Shown here piece after piece: positions 28,496 to 36,300 of a DNA stretch of 36,300 bases. The notes under the pieces were generated by a model, which worked only from the letters and a program-made list of their open reading frames with translations, had not been told where the DNA came from and did no database searches. Source of the DNA: Nitrospiraceae bacterium (lineage in GTDB: Bacteria; Nitrospirota; Thermodesulfovibrionia; UBA6902); contig CP070788.1 in NCBI GenBank assembly GCA_020346765.1, positions 2,497,119 through 2,533,418 of the forward strand. The letters are read 5' to 3'. The position numbers and the translations under genes were made by a program. Within the stretch, counting starts at the first letter, position 1. Every line of letters starts with the position of its first letter.

Positions 28496-30346
28496 CTACT
28501 GGGCATTCTCCAGCGGGGCAAAACTGTAAAAGTAGAGCATGCTGCCTTTTGATAGTTCTCCTTTGATCAGATTGCCGAACAGCGTATAGAGGCCTCCACG
28601 GGAAATGATGTAAAGGTCCCTTCCCTGGATCCAGAAGTCTGTTACCGCACCGGGGATCTCATCAAGGACCATCCGCGTATCCATGCCCCCGCCGTCCCAC
28701 CACAGCGAAAAAACGCGGGCATTTTTGATCCCGAGGCCCGGGACGTTGGGAAGCAGGGGCGACCTTTTCAGGACAACGATCTCCTGTCCGCGGTCCGTCC
28801 TGATGGGGGAGAGTCTTCCCCGAAGGGACCATTTGACTGTCCGGTTTACCGGCGACGTGGTCCTGCTTTCAAAGGAGAAGGGGAACGGTCCGTAGGAATC
28901 GGGGCTCCGCCATTTCAGGTGTCCATCCTGGCCGTAGAGGTACAGGTGGCCGTTGCTGTCAAAGGTGAGCAGGTCAGTCACACCGGTGCTGTTCCAGTCA
29001 ACGTAGGTAAACCCGTAAATGTCTGCCTGCTCCGGAAGCTCTAGGGCGTCGCCGGGCATGTAGCGCTGGTCCTTGCACAGGGCACTGTAGACAGGGCCTC
29101 TGAAAATATGCTTTGCATTAAAACCCTGCATGAGCAGGGTCTTGCCCATGACCCTCAGAAAGTAAGGAATGTTGTCTGCGATTCTCTCATATCCCTGCGA
29201 CGGGTCAAATTCCAGGACAAAGGAGTTCACCCTGATCGGTTCCGTGTACAGTTCGTGCACTTCGGGGCTTATCTTTCCCGCGTTCACTACGGAGGTCACA
29301 AAGATCTCGGCCCGTCCGTTTGCGTTACAATCGAGAACATCCAGGGAGAGGTGCTCGCCTTCGCCCTCTCCCTTTATATTCCATAATTCACGGAGTTCCC
29401 TGTCCACGCTGTAAATCTGAATGTCTCTGCCGTCGCTCACGATGAAATCGGCCGTACCATTGCCGTCCACATCGCCCATGGCTACGAGCTGACCACCGGG
29501 GAGGCTTAACTTTCTCCAGGGTTCCCTGTCGGTAAAAGACCTGACGATAAACTCCTCTTCGGGCAATACAACAGCAGCAGCGTCCTGGACCTTTTCCTCG
29601 ATAGACGCGAAATGGTCCCTGTCCTCGACCCAGTAGAGTTCCGCGCTCAGCACTCTCGCCCCCTCCCTGAGCGGGGTCGATAGTATCAGGACTGCCTCCG
29701 CTCGAAGATTACCGGCTATGTTCAGCACGGAGTCGGGATTGATGTCCGGTGCATAGGATTCAACAAGTTCAAAGCGTCCCGAATCTCGCAGCTCATTGTA
29801 AAAAGCCTCGGACACAGGCCAGTTCGCTTTCCTGTCCTGAAAAAAAGCGAGCTTTATTTTTGAGGAACTGATCCGGGCCCTGTCCCCTTCCCTGACGTCG
29901 CCGCTGAGAACAGTGCAGGGGTACATCCCGCTGCTTCCCTCTTCCCCGGCAGTTTCAATGCGGCCGACAAACTCTTCAGTCCTGCCAATGAGTTCATTGG
30001 TAACAGGATGATAGAAAGGTTCACCCTCCCGGTAGACGGAAAGCCTCATCCCTCTCCGGACAGGTCCCCCCTCATCAAGACTGATTGTTACCTCTGTCCC
30101 GTCCTGCTCCGTCACAAGGCCATTCAGCGGCTCAAAATATGCCAGCACCTTTTTCCCCGCTGCAGACACTCCTGCCCTCACAGGGGCCGGCCTTTCAGTG
30201 CCCCTGACCGGCGGTGGCTGAACAGTGTCACTTCCCGTCCTCACGTCCTTCTTTGAACAGCCTGCCGCAAGGGCCATGCCTGAAAGGGCAATCACCATGA
30301 ATATTCTCATGCTGCGTAACATTCTCTGTGTCTTTTTCCGGTACAT
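28496..30346 (-). CDS. Lipoprotein with FlgT-like, TolB/CsgG-N-like and FG-GAP propeller segments
   Basis: 616 residues. Lipobox LAAGC (Cys30). Residues about 65-160 (LNGLVTEQDGTEVTISLDEGGPV, GMRLSVYREG, SGDVREGDRARI) resemble the FlgT C-terminal type of domain. Residues 163-260 (KLAFFQDRKANW, ELRDSGRFELVES, LRAEAVLILSTPL) resemble the CsgG/FlgO/TolB N-terminal fold. The rest carries FG-GAP/VCBS-like calcium motifs (GDVDGNGTADFIVSDG, DCNANGRAEIFVTS, DWNSTGVTDLLTFDSNG) typical of beta-propellers. No single known family covers it; an envelope scaffold is inferred from its place between mlaD and uppS. AGGAAC lies before ATG 30346, but TATACT only 10 nt upstream suggests a very short leader. Confidence 0.85.
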   Translation of the reverse strand: MYRKKTQRMLRSMRIFMVIALSGMALAAGCSKKDVRTGSDTVQPPPVRGTERPAPVRAGVSAAGKKVLAYFEPLNGLVTEQDGTEVTISLDEGGPVRRGMRLSVYREGEPFYHPVTNELIGRTEEFVGRIETAGEEGSSGMYPCTVLSGDVREGDRARISSSKIKLAFFQDRKANWPVSEAFYNELRDSGRFELVESYAPDINPDSVLNIAGNLRAEAVLILSTPLREGARVLSAELYWVEDRDHFASIEEKVQDAAAVVLPEEEFIVRSFTDREPWRKLSLPGGQLVAMGDVDGNGTADFIVSDGRDIQIYSVDRELRELWNIKGEGEGEHLSLDVLDCNANGRAEIFVTSVVNAGKISPEVHELYTEPIRVNSFVLEFDPSQGYERIADNIPYFLRVMGKTLLMQGFNAKHIFRGPVYSALCKDQRYMPGDALELPEQADIYGFTYVDWNSTGVTDLLTFDSNGHLYLYGQDGHLKWRSPDSYGPFPFSFESRTTSPVNRTVKWSLRGRLSPIRTDRGQEIVVLKRSPLLPNVPGLGIKNARVFSLWWDGGGMDTRMVLDEIPGAVTDFWIQGRDLYIISRGGLYTLFGNLIKGELSKGSMLYFYSFAPLENAQ

Positions 30347-30524
30347 GCAGGTTCCTAGTATACCCTATTTCAATAACTTATTTTATTGTGCCTTTGCCCC
30401 CTGCGGGCCCGTGAAAAGCGCAGGGGTCCGGTGCCATGGTCAGGCCGGGGAAGTCCCGGCGGGTGCATTGCCGGCGAGCAGGACGAGCAGCGCAGAAGGG
30501 GAAATCTGCCCGGAGGCGCTCCCG

Positions 30525-32000
30525 TCACTGAAGATTAATGCTGGGGGAGTTCCCGAAGAGATATTTAAGGTCTTCGTCTTCAAACTTCACGCCTCCACCC
30601 ACGTACACCCCCCGGCGATCCGAATTGAGGAAGTTGTCAATGCCGCCGCTGACAAAGAGGTATTTGAAAATACTGTAATCGATCCCCAGCCGACCATGGG
30701 CATTGTCCGCATCTACCTCATCGGCGCTGAAGTCCCACAGGTCCAGTTTTATCCGCCCCCGGTCATCGTAGAAGAAGTAATCCGCTCCAACGCCAAAGGT
30801 GTTCTCCATCAGTCCGACCCTCAGGGCAACATCATTAAAGCGCTTGGCGAACTGGGCCGTAAACTCCACCTTGCTCTTCACTTCCTCTTCGGTCACAGTA
30901 AACCCGTTTATCGTCGTCTCCGTAGTCTCCACGGAACCCCGGGGGTCTGACACGAGACCGAGAATATAATACTTGTCCTTCTGCGGCTGCAGCGTCAGGT
31001 CAAAATAACCCTTCCACTCCGATTCCCCTGTATTGTATTCCGTATAGAAATCCAGATAGGTCCTGAGCCGTTCCACAAAATCAAAGGACTTTTCTGCTGT
31101 CTGTGAGATCTTCGTCAGTGAGTTATAGAGCGTATCATCCTTTGAGAGCTTACCCAGTGTGCCCTCGCCCTGCTCGATTTTCCTGGCTATCTTCGTTGCC
31201 GACTCTGAAGCTTCCCTGATATTGTCCATGCTTTCCCGGAAGGCATAGCGATTTTCTCCAATGACCTCTTTCAGTTCCCGGGCAGCCTCGTCAAGGTTGT
31301 CGATGAGTGCCGGGCCTTTCTCGTTCAAGGTCCTGGCCACGCTCCTCATGTCCTCCACAAACCCCGGGCCGTCTTCACTGAGGGACCGGGTAAAGACATC
31401 AAGCTGGGCAATGATCCTTCCCATGGGCTCCTTGCTGTCCTGTGACAGCTCCCTGAGGTTTCCCGTGATGACCCTGAGATTGCCGATGGACTCCCTCAGT
31501 TCCTCCCGCTGGGTTTCACCAAGGACGTTGTTGAGGTTCTCCGTGAGGTCCCTCAGATATGACGCTGCCGTGGCAAGCTGGTCAGCAAGCATCCCGATAT
31601 CAGCAGCGGGAACGGCGTATTCAATGGTATCACCGTTTCCCAGCACCGGCTGGTCTGAAGTCCCCGTTGTCAGGGACAGGGACCGGGTGCCCAGCAGGCC
31701 CGACATTCTCAGGGAGGCCTTTGCGTTTTTGAAGATCCTGATGTCGGGGTTGATGAGCAGCGTCAGCCGCGCCCTGCCTTCCGTAAGCTCGATTCTGTCG
31801 ACCACGCCCGCTTCAACACCGGCAATGGTCAGCCGGGACTGTTCATCGAGACCGCTGATATCATCGAAATACACATACAGGCGGTAGCCCTTTTCCCAGA
31901 TCATGGGGAGGCTCCCCACCTTGAACGTCATATAGGTAAGAAAGACGATGACGATGATCGCGAAGAGACCGACCTTCAGTTCTGTCGACGCTTTTCTCAC
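30525..32000 (-). CDS. mlaD: MCE-domain lipid-transport protein (MlaD) with barrel-like C-terminus
   Basis: 491 residues, far longer than E. coli MlaD (183). TM helix 10-27 (VGLFAIIVIVFLTYMTFKVG), one MCE domain (about 38-115, LYVYFDDISGLDEQSRLTIAGVEAGVVDRIEL), a long helical region (140-310) forming the needle/coiled coil, then from about 325 alternating amphipathic strands (WKGYFDLTLQP, YYILGLV, VEFTAQFAKRF, LRVGLMENTFGVGADYFFY, GRLGIDYSIFKYLFVSGGIDNFL, GVYVGGGVKFE). MCE proteins carry phospholipid across the periplasm. The strand-rich tail looks like an outer-membrane barrel or docking domain. GTG 32000 overlaps the mlaF stop (GTGA). Confidence 0.93.
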   Translation of the reverse strand: MRKASTELKVGLFAIIVIVFLTYMTFKVGSLPMIWEKGYRLYVYFDDISGLDEQSRLTIAGVEAGVVDRIELTEGRARLTLLINPDIRIFKNAKASLRMSGLLGTRSLSLTTGTSDQPVLGNGDTIEYAVPAADIGMLADQLATAASYLRDLTENLNNVLGETQREELRESIGNLRVITGNLRELSQDSKEPMGRIIAQLDVFTRSLSEDGPGFVEDMRSVARTLNEKGPALIDNLDEAARELKEVIGENRYAFRESMDNIREASESATKIARKIEQGEGTLGKLSKDDTLYNSLTKISQTAEKSFDFVERLRTYLDFYTEYNTGESEWKGYFDLTLQPQKDKYYILGLVSDPRGSVETTETTINGFTVTEEEVKSKVEFTAQFAKRFNDVALRVGLMENTFGVGADYFFYDDRGRIKLDLWDFSADEVDADNAHGRLGIDYSIFKYLFVSGGIDNFLNSDRRGVYVGGGVKFEDEDLKYLFGNSPSINLQ

Positions 32001-32755
32001 TTCTCTATACCTTCCAGGATAATGGGGCCCTCGGCACGCCCCTCGATGAATTGACTGACAACGGGGTCTGACGTGTTCCGGATTTCAGCGGGTGTTCCTC
32101 TCGCAATAATCACCCCATTATAAAGCATCGCGATGGTATCCGCAATCTTGTAGGCGCTCTTCATGTCATGGGTAATGGTCACGGACGTCACATGCAGGGT
32201 CTCTCGCATCTTTATAATCAGGTCATTTATTGCGTCGGCCATGATGGGGTCAAGCCCTGTTGTGGGTTCATCGTACAGAAGGATTTCGGGCTCCATGGCG
32301 ATAGCCCGGGCAAGCCCCACCCGTTTCCGCATTCCTCCCGAGAGCTGGGAGGGCATGACGTCTTCGATTCCCACAAGACCCACCATCCCAAGCTTGCGGA
32401 CGGCCACGTCCCGGATCTCTGAATCGTTCATCCGCGTGTGGCGCTTCAGGCTGAACCCCACATTCTCCCAGACCTTCATGGAGTCAAAGAGGGCAGCTGA
32501 CTGGAAGAGCATACCGAACTTCTTCCTTACCTCGTGGAGGCCGTCCTCATCCATGCGGGACAGGTCCGCCGAATCGATCAGCACCGATCCCCGGTCCGGC
32601 TCAAGGAGTCCGATAATATGTTTCAGGAGCACGCTCTTGCCGGAACCGCTTCCGCCGATCACGACAATACTCTCTCCCCTCTCTACCCTCAACGTCACCC
32701 CCCGGAGGATATGATTCTCCCCGAAAGATTTATGGACATCCCTGAGTTCGATCAT
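31997..32755 (-). CDS. mlaF: ABC transporter ATP-binding protein MlaF
   Basis: 252-residue ATPase of the MlaFE(B)D inner-membrane complex that powers phospholipid transport. Walker A GGSGSGKS (about 34-41), Q-loop FQSAALFDSM, signature LSGGMRKRV, Walker B EILLYDEPTTGLDP and switch His in VTITHD are intact. It also has the MlaF-typical C-terminal RGTPAEIRNTSDPVVSQFIEGRAEGPI. 60 nt after mlaE, overlapping mlaD by 4 nt. Confidence 0.97.
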   Translation of the reverse strand: MIELRDVHKSFGENHILRGVTLRVERGESIVVIGGSGSGKSVLLKHIIGLLEPDRGSVLIDSADLSRMDEDGLHEVRKKFGMLFQSAALFDSMKVWENVGFSLKRHTRMNDSEIRDVAVRKLGMVGLVGIEDVMPSQLSGGMRKRVGLARAIAMEPEILLYDEPTTGLDPIMADAINDLIIKMRETLHVTSVTITHDMKSAYKIADTIAMLYNGVIIARGTPAEIRNTSDPVVSQFIEGRAEGPIILEGIEK

Positions 32756-32815
32756 GTCATGGTCCTGTAATCGTCAGCAGTTCTTTCTCCGTCAGGGCAG
32801 GCAACCGCGTCCTCC

Positions 32816-33592
32816 TCATTTAAAAAGCCATGCCGAAAGGAAGTAGTCCGATATGAGGATCGTCATGGACGAGTAGACAACGGCGCCTGTGGTCGCCCGC
32901 CCGACGCCTTCGGCCCCTCCCGTGGTATAGAATCCCTTGTAGCAGCTGATCAGCGTGAAGGCCGCCCCGAAAAAGCAGGCCTTGACCAGACCGTTGTAAA
33001 TGTCCTGGACCTGGAGAAAGTCCCAGGTAGCCCGCAGATAGGACCTTGAATTCGTGCCGAGCAGCAAGACGCTCACCACGTACCCGCCGAGTATCCCCAC
33101 GATGTCCGTGACAATGGCCAGGGCAGGGAGCATGACAATCCCCGACATGAACCGGGGGACGACAAGGTACTTTACGGGGTTCGTGGCCATGGCCTCCAGG
33201 GCGTCGATCTGCTCGGTGACCCTCATTGTACCCACTTCAGCGGCAATGGCCGCGCCAGCGCGGCCTGTAACGATCAGCGCTGAAAGGACCGGCCCCAGTT
33301 CCCTCGTCATGGAAAGGGCGACAACGGTGCCCACAAGCCCCTCGGCCCCGAAACGCTTAAACCCCGTATAGCTCTGCAGTGCAAGCACCATCCCGGTAAA
33401 CACGGCCGTGATCAGCACCACCGGGAGGGAGTTTACGCCGATCTCGAGCATCTGCTTTACCACGCTCTTCATTTCAAAGGGAGGACGCGCCATCAGCTTC
33501 AGGGTGGAACCCAGCAAAAGAATGATCCGTCCAAGCCCCAGGAGGGGCCCCTCGAGGAGGGCACCGATGAATTCGATAATTCGTACAATCAT
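32816..33592 (-). CDS. mlaE: ABC transporter permease MlaE
   Basis: 258-residue permease with five to six helices. The family core is clear: NSLPVVLITAVFTGMVLALQSY, FGAEGLVGTVVALSMTRELGPVLSALIVTGRAGAAIAAEVGTMRVTEQIDALEAMATNP, and the C-terminal CYKGFYTTGGAEGVGRATTGAVVYS. No mlaA, mlaB or mlaC is in the window. ATG 33592 has no visible ribosome-binding site although its promoter is good. First gene of the mla unit, 86 nt downstream of rodA. Confidence 0.97.
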   Translation of the reverse strand: MIVRIIEFIGALLEGPLLGLGRIILLLGSTLKLMARPPFEMKSVVKQMLEIGVNSLPVVLITAVFTGMVLALQSYTGFKRFGAEGLVGTVVALSMTRELGPVLSALIVTGRAGAAIAAEVGTMRVTEQIDALEAMATNPVKYLVVPRFMSGIVMLPALAIVTDIVGILGGYVVSVLLLGTNSRSYLRATWDFLQVQDIYNGLVKACFFGAAFTLISCYKGFYTTGGAEGVGRATTGAVVYSSMTILISDYFLSAWLFK

Positions 33593-33631
33593 GACGGAGT
33601 CAGAAACGGTTTACCAGCCAAGGTGAATTGT

Positions 33632-33660
33632 ATTATAGCTGTTCCGGACAGTTCTGCAAA
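33632..33660 (-). promoter_or_regulatory. Promoter of the mla operon with a CTGT-N5-ACAG element
   Basis: TTTGCA (complement of 33655-33660), 17-nt spacer, TATAAT (complement of 33632-33637). The spacer contains the dyad CTGT-N5-ACAG, in a position where a repressor would block RNA polymerase. Confidence 0.6.
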
Positions 33661-33678
33661 CCCTGGACACCGCCCGCA

Positions 33679-34800
33679 TCAGTAGTAGGACGCAAACCTT
33701 CTCATCCTTACGTTTTCTATCATGCTCAGGGCCAGGAAGTTCGAAAGCAGGGCCGTTCCCCCGTAGCTCATGAGGGGAAGCGGCACACCAACGACGGGCA
33801 TCATCCCCAGGGTCATGCCGATATTGATGAAAAAGTAGAGTGAAAACATCAACGTAACGCCCAGGGCAAGGAAACTTCCCTCTGCGTCCCGCGCCTTGGC
33901 CGCCGTGTCAAACCCTCGCCATATGATATAGAAGTACAGGAGAAACAGTATCAGGCTGCCTGCAAACCCCCACTCTTCGGCAAAGATGGAAAAGATAAAG
34001 TCCGTGTGGTTTTCCGGTAAAAAGCGGTAAGGCCCCTGGGTGCCCTTCAGGTATCCCTTCCCCCAGAACCCCCCGGACCCGACGGTAACTTTCGACTGGT
34101 TGATGTGATACCCCACGCCCTGGGGGTCTGCCTGGGGGTCGATAAAGGCGATGATCCGCTGTTTCTGATACTGCTTCATCCCCTTCCAGGCCATTTTCCC
34201 TGCAAAGGGAAGGGCAATGAGCCCGGCGATGACGATCGTCAGGAGAATTTTCCTCCGGATCCCTGCTGCAAGAATCATTCCGACAAAAATGAAGCTCAGC
34301 AGCAGCATGGTCCCGAGATCAGGCTGTTTGAGGATGAGGACAGCAGGAACCGTGAGAAAGATGAGGACCATTCTGAGCAGTTCCCTGTATCCCAGTCCTG
34401 CCCCAGGCCTGAAAAAAGAGAGGTAGCGGGACAGGGTAATAATGAAAAATACTTTGAAGAACTCCGACGGCTGAAACGAAACAACCCCCAGGTGTATCCA
34501 TCTCTGGGCGCCCATTCCTGTTCTTCCGATCATCAGGACCAGGACGAGGAGGACAACTCCAAAAACAAAAATGACATAGGCGAGTTTGAGATACAAGCGG
34601 TAGTCAATGCTCACCATGACAAAAAAAGTGATCAGGCTCAGGGCGATCCAGTAAAGCTGCCTCATGTAAAAGGTTTTCTGCGCCGCCTCATGCAGGGGGC
34701 GGGTAGCACTGTAAATGGTCATGACGCCGATGAGGGACAGCACAACTGCCACAAGCAGAATGGTCCAGTCAAAGTTGGCGATAAGTCTCCGGTCTATCAT
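33679..34800 (-). CDS. rodA: Peptidoglycan glycosyltransferase RodA
   Basis: SEDS-family polymerase that builds glycan strands for rod-shape growth with PBP2. 373 residues, about ten membrane helices. Family marks: RWIHLGVVSFQPSEFFK (about 102-118), LILKQPDLGTMLLL, the long extracellular loop with the QGVGYHINQSKVTVGSGGFWGKG segment and PENHTDFIFSIFAEEWGF, and PLPLMSYGGTALLSN near the end. The catalytic Asp lies in the NHTDFIF loop. 25 nt after mrdA, its partner gene. Confidence 0.97.
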   Translation of the reverse strand: MIDRRLIANFDWTILLVAVVLSLIGVMTIYSATRPLHEAAQKTFYMRQLYWIALSLITFFVMVSIDYRLYLKLAYVIFVFGVVLLVLVLMIGRTGMGAQRWIHLGVVSFQPSEFFKVFFIITLSRYLSFFRPGAGLGYRELLRMVLIFLTVPAVLILKQPDLGTMLLLSFIFVGMILAAGIRRKILLTIVIAGLIALPFAGKMAWKGMKQYQKQRIIAFIDPQADPQGVGYHINQSKVTVGSGGFWGKGYLKGTQGPYRFLPENHTDFIFSIFAEEWGFAGSLILFLLYFYIIWRGFDTAAKARDAEGSFLALGVTLMFSLYFFINIGMTLGMMPVVGVPLPLMSYGGTALLSNFLALSMIENVRMRRFASYY

Positions 34801-34825
34801 CGTAACCCTGATCCTCCAGCCCTGT

Positions 34826-36300
34826 TCACGTGCCCTGCGGGCCGGGCCGGTTTTCTTCTTCTCCTTTGTCTTTATCGTAATATGCCTCGATTACCCTTTT
34901 GGCAATCGGGGCCGCCGCAGAACTCCCGTGTCCTCCATGCTCGACAAATACGGCCACGGCAATTTCAGGACGCTCCACAGGAGCGACTGCAACGAACCAG
35001 GCATGGTCCCTGAACCTGTGCGGCAGGTCTTCCTCGCGGGTTACGCCGCTAATCACCTGGGATGTGCCCGTCTTTCCTCCGATGCTGACGACCTCTGATT
35101 CAGCCAGATGTCCCGTGCCCTTTTTCTCCCTTACAACACCGGCCAGTGCCTCCCTGATTAACCGGAGGTTTTCGGGATGTATCTTTACCTGGCCCACAGT
35201 CTTGGGACCCTGTCCGGATTCCATGACAATAGTGGGTTCATACAGCCTTCCACCGTTCGTGACCGTTGCAATGGCCCGGGCCATCTGGATGGGCGTGGCC
35301 GACACGTAACCCTGCCCGATCACCGTGTTCAGCGTTTCCCCGGTGTACCATCCTTCCTTCCTGGTCCTTGACTTCCAGCCGCTTGTGGGAATCAGTCCGG
35401 ACACTTCGCCTTCAAGGCCTATCCCCGTGGGCCTGCCCAGTCCATATCCAAAGGCATACTGGGCCAGCACGTCAATGTTCAGCTCTTTTCCGACTTCATA
35501 AAAGTATACATCACAGGACTCGACGATGGCCTTGTGCAGTTGAACGGCCCCATGGCCCGCGGCCTTCCAGCATCGAAAGACCCGTCCAAAATACAGGGAG
35601 CCATTACAGTAGAAATCGGAATGATCGGACACGATGCCCTGCTCCAGGGCTGCAATGGCCGTAATGATCTTGAAGGTAGACCCCGGCGGGAACTGGCTCT
35701 GGATTGCCCTGTTCAGCAAGGGTTTCCCGGGATCATTGATGAGTTTCCTCCACTCCTCCTGCCTTATTCCCCTGACAAAGAGGTTGGGGTCAAAGGTGGG
35801 AGAACTGGCAAGGGCCAGCACCTCCCCCGTGTCCGCCTTCAGCGCCACAACAGCGCCCGCCTTTCCGCGCAGGCTCTCTTCAGCTTCGACCTGAAGGTCG
35901 ATGTTGATGGTAAGCCTGATGTTCCGACCATTGATCGGCCGCTGGATCCTCACGACCTTCACGATCCTGCCGATGGCGTCGACTTCAATGACCTTTTTTC
36001 CTGAAATCCCCCGCAAGACCTCGTCGTAAACCTTTTCGATGCCATACTGCCCGATAATGGATTCGGGAGGAATGTCACTGTACTTGGGCTCCGCCATCTG
36101 CCGGGCGGACATGCTTCCGATATACCCCAGGACATGGCTTGCCGAATGCCCATACAGGTATTCCCTCCCCCCGACAACCTCGATCTGGAGTCCGGGGAAA
36201 TCCAGCAATCTGGCCTCGACTTTCGCAACCTCTTCAAATGTCACGTCTTCCTTGAGCGTCACGGGCTCGAAGGGCTTTGCCGCCTTCCTGTTAAGCTTTC
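34826..36300 (-). CDS. mrdA: Penicillin-binding protein 2 (5' end outside window)
   Basis: Transpeptidase partner of RodA in the elongasome. The frame stays open to the window edge and continues upstream of the ATG at 36262, where residues such as RKAAKPFEPVTLKED match the PBP2 pedestal, so this is a partial gene. Seen in order: dimerisation region (DFPGLQIEVVGGREYLYGHSASHVLGYIG, SIIGQYGIEKVYDEVLRG), then the transpeptidase domain with the active-site STFK in FPPGSTFKIITAIAAL, SCD in ESCDVYFYEVG as the SxN-equivalent motif, and KTGT in GGKTGTSQV. The C-terminus ends in a short charged tail. Same transcription unit as rodA. Confidence 0.96.
   Translation of the reverse strand, partial: KLNRKAAKPFEPVTLKEDVTFEEVAKVEARLLDFPGLQIEVVGGREYLYGHSASHVLGYIGSMSARQMAEPKYSDIPPESIIGQYGIEKVYDEVLRGISGKKVIEVDAIGRIVKVVRIQRPINGRNIRLTINIDLQVEAEESLRGKAGAVVALKADTGEVLALASSPTFDPNLFVRGIRQEEWRKLINDPGKPLLNRAIQSQFPPGSTFKIITAIAALEQGIVSDHSDFYCNGSLYFGRVFRCWKAAGHGAVQLHKAIVESCDVYFYEVGKELNIDVLAQYAFGYGLGRPTGIGLEGEVSGLIPTSGWKSRTRKEGWYTGETLNTVIGQGYVSATPIQMARAIATVTNGGRLYEPTIVMESGQGPKTVGQVKIHPENLRLIREALAGVVREKKGTGHLAESEVVSIGGKTGTSQVISGVTREEDLPHRFRDHAWFVAVAPVERPEIAVAVFVEHGGHGSSAAAPIAKRVIEAYYDKDKGEEENRPGPQGT

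Overview
The window is a gene-dense piece of chromosome from a Gram-negative bacterium. Support for an outer membrane comes from an Slp-type lipoprotein, an Mla/MCE lipid-transport operon, lipoprotein signal peptides and MltB. The gene set (Aquifex-type aconitase, radical-SAM thiamine genes, a HydG-type tyrosine lyase, a QueG-like double [4Fe-4S] protein, two thioredoxin-reductase-like flavoproteins) fits an anaerobe or microaerophile. Nitrospirota or a Desulfobacterota-like lineage is my best guess, but I cannot prove it from sequence alone. There is no rRNA, tRNA, CRISPR array, transposase or phage gene, and UGA is a normal stop.

Layout. 52-4191 (minus): trxA-trxB-ffh-rpsP-khpA-trmD, covering thioredoxin, signal recognition particle and ribosome/tRNA maturation. 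4380-5295 (plus): an unknown protein and an Slp lipoprotein. 5362-13320 (minus): a thiamine operon thiH/hydG-thiS-thiG-thiE-thiC behind a consensus promoter, TPP riboswitch and terminator. It is followed by a HEAT-repeat protein and an HD-GYP protein that is broken by an in-frame UGA exactly at its HDIGK motif. 13414-14651: an L,D-transpeptidase converging on an Ala-zipper lipoprotein that ends in lysine, as Braun's lipoprotein does. 14746-19157: aconitase with a palindromic leader, a membrane-anchored unknown, a cold-shock protein with a terminator-like leader, and an amidohydrolase. 19297-24566: small and redox genes (zinc-ribbon protein, a TrxR-like protein lacking NADPH motifs, QueG-like protein, MltB, a coiled coil, a frameshifted ferritin-like protein, a Nudix hydrolase). 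24574-36300 (minus): mrdA-rodA, mlaE-mlaF-mlaD, a propeller lipoprotein, uppS-cdsA-dxr-rseP, a classical envelope block.

The most unusual signal is in the spacers. Several hold degenerate tandem arrays with a strict 7- or 8-nucleotide period. Most start at or next to the stop codon of the upstream gene, and in two cases array units supply the last codons and stop of unrelated proteins (both end Lys-Glu-Pro-stop). The 8-nt family uses a word NNAGTGCC and its reverse complement in the same register and can fold into hairpins. Other points worth checking are the HydG-type enzyme inside a TPP-controlled operon, the NADPH-motif-less thioredoxin reductase, two disrupted reading frames, an MCE protein with a barrel-like C-terminus, and several genes whose -10 box sits so close to the start codon that the mRNA would be leaderless.
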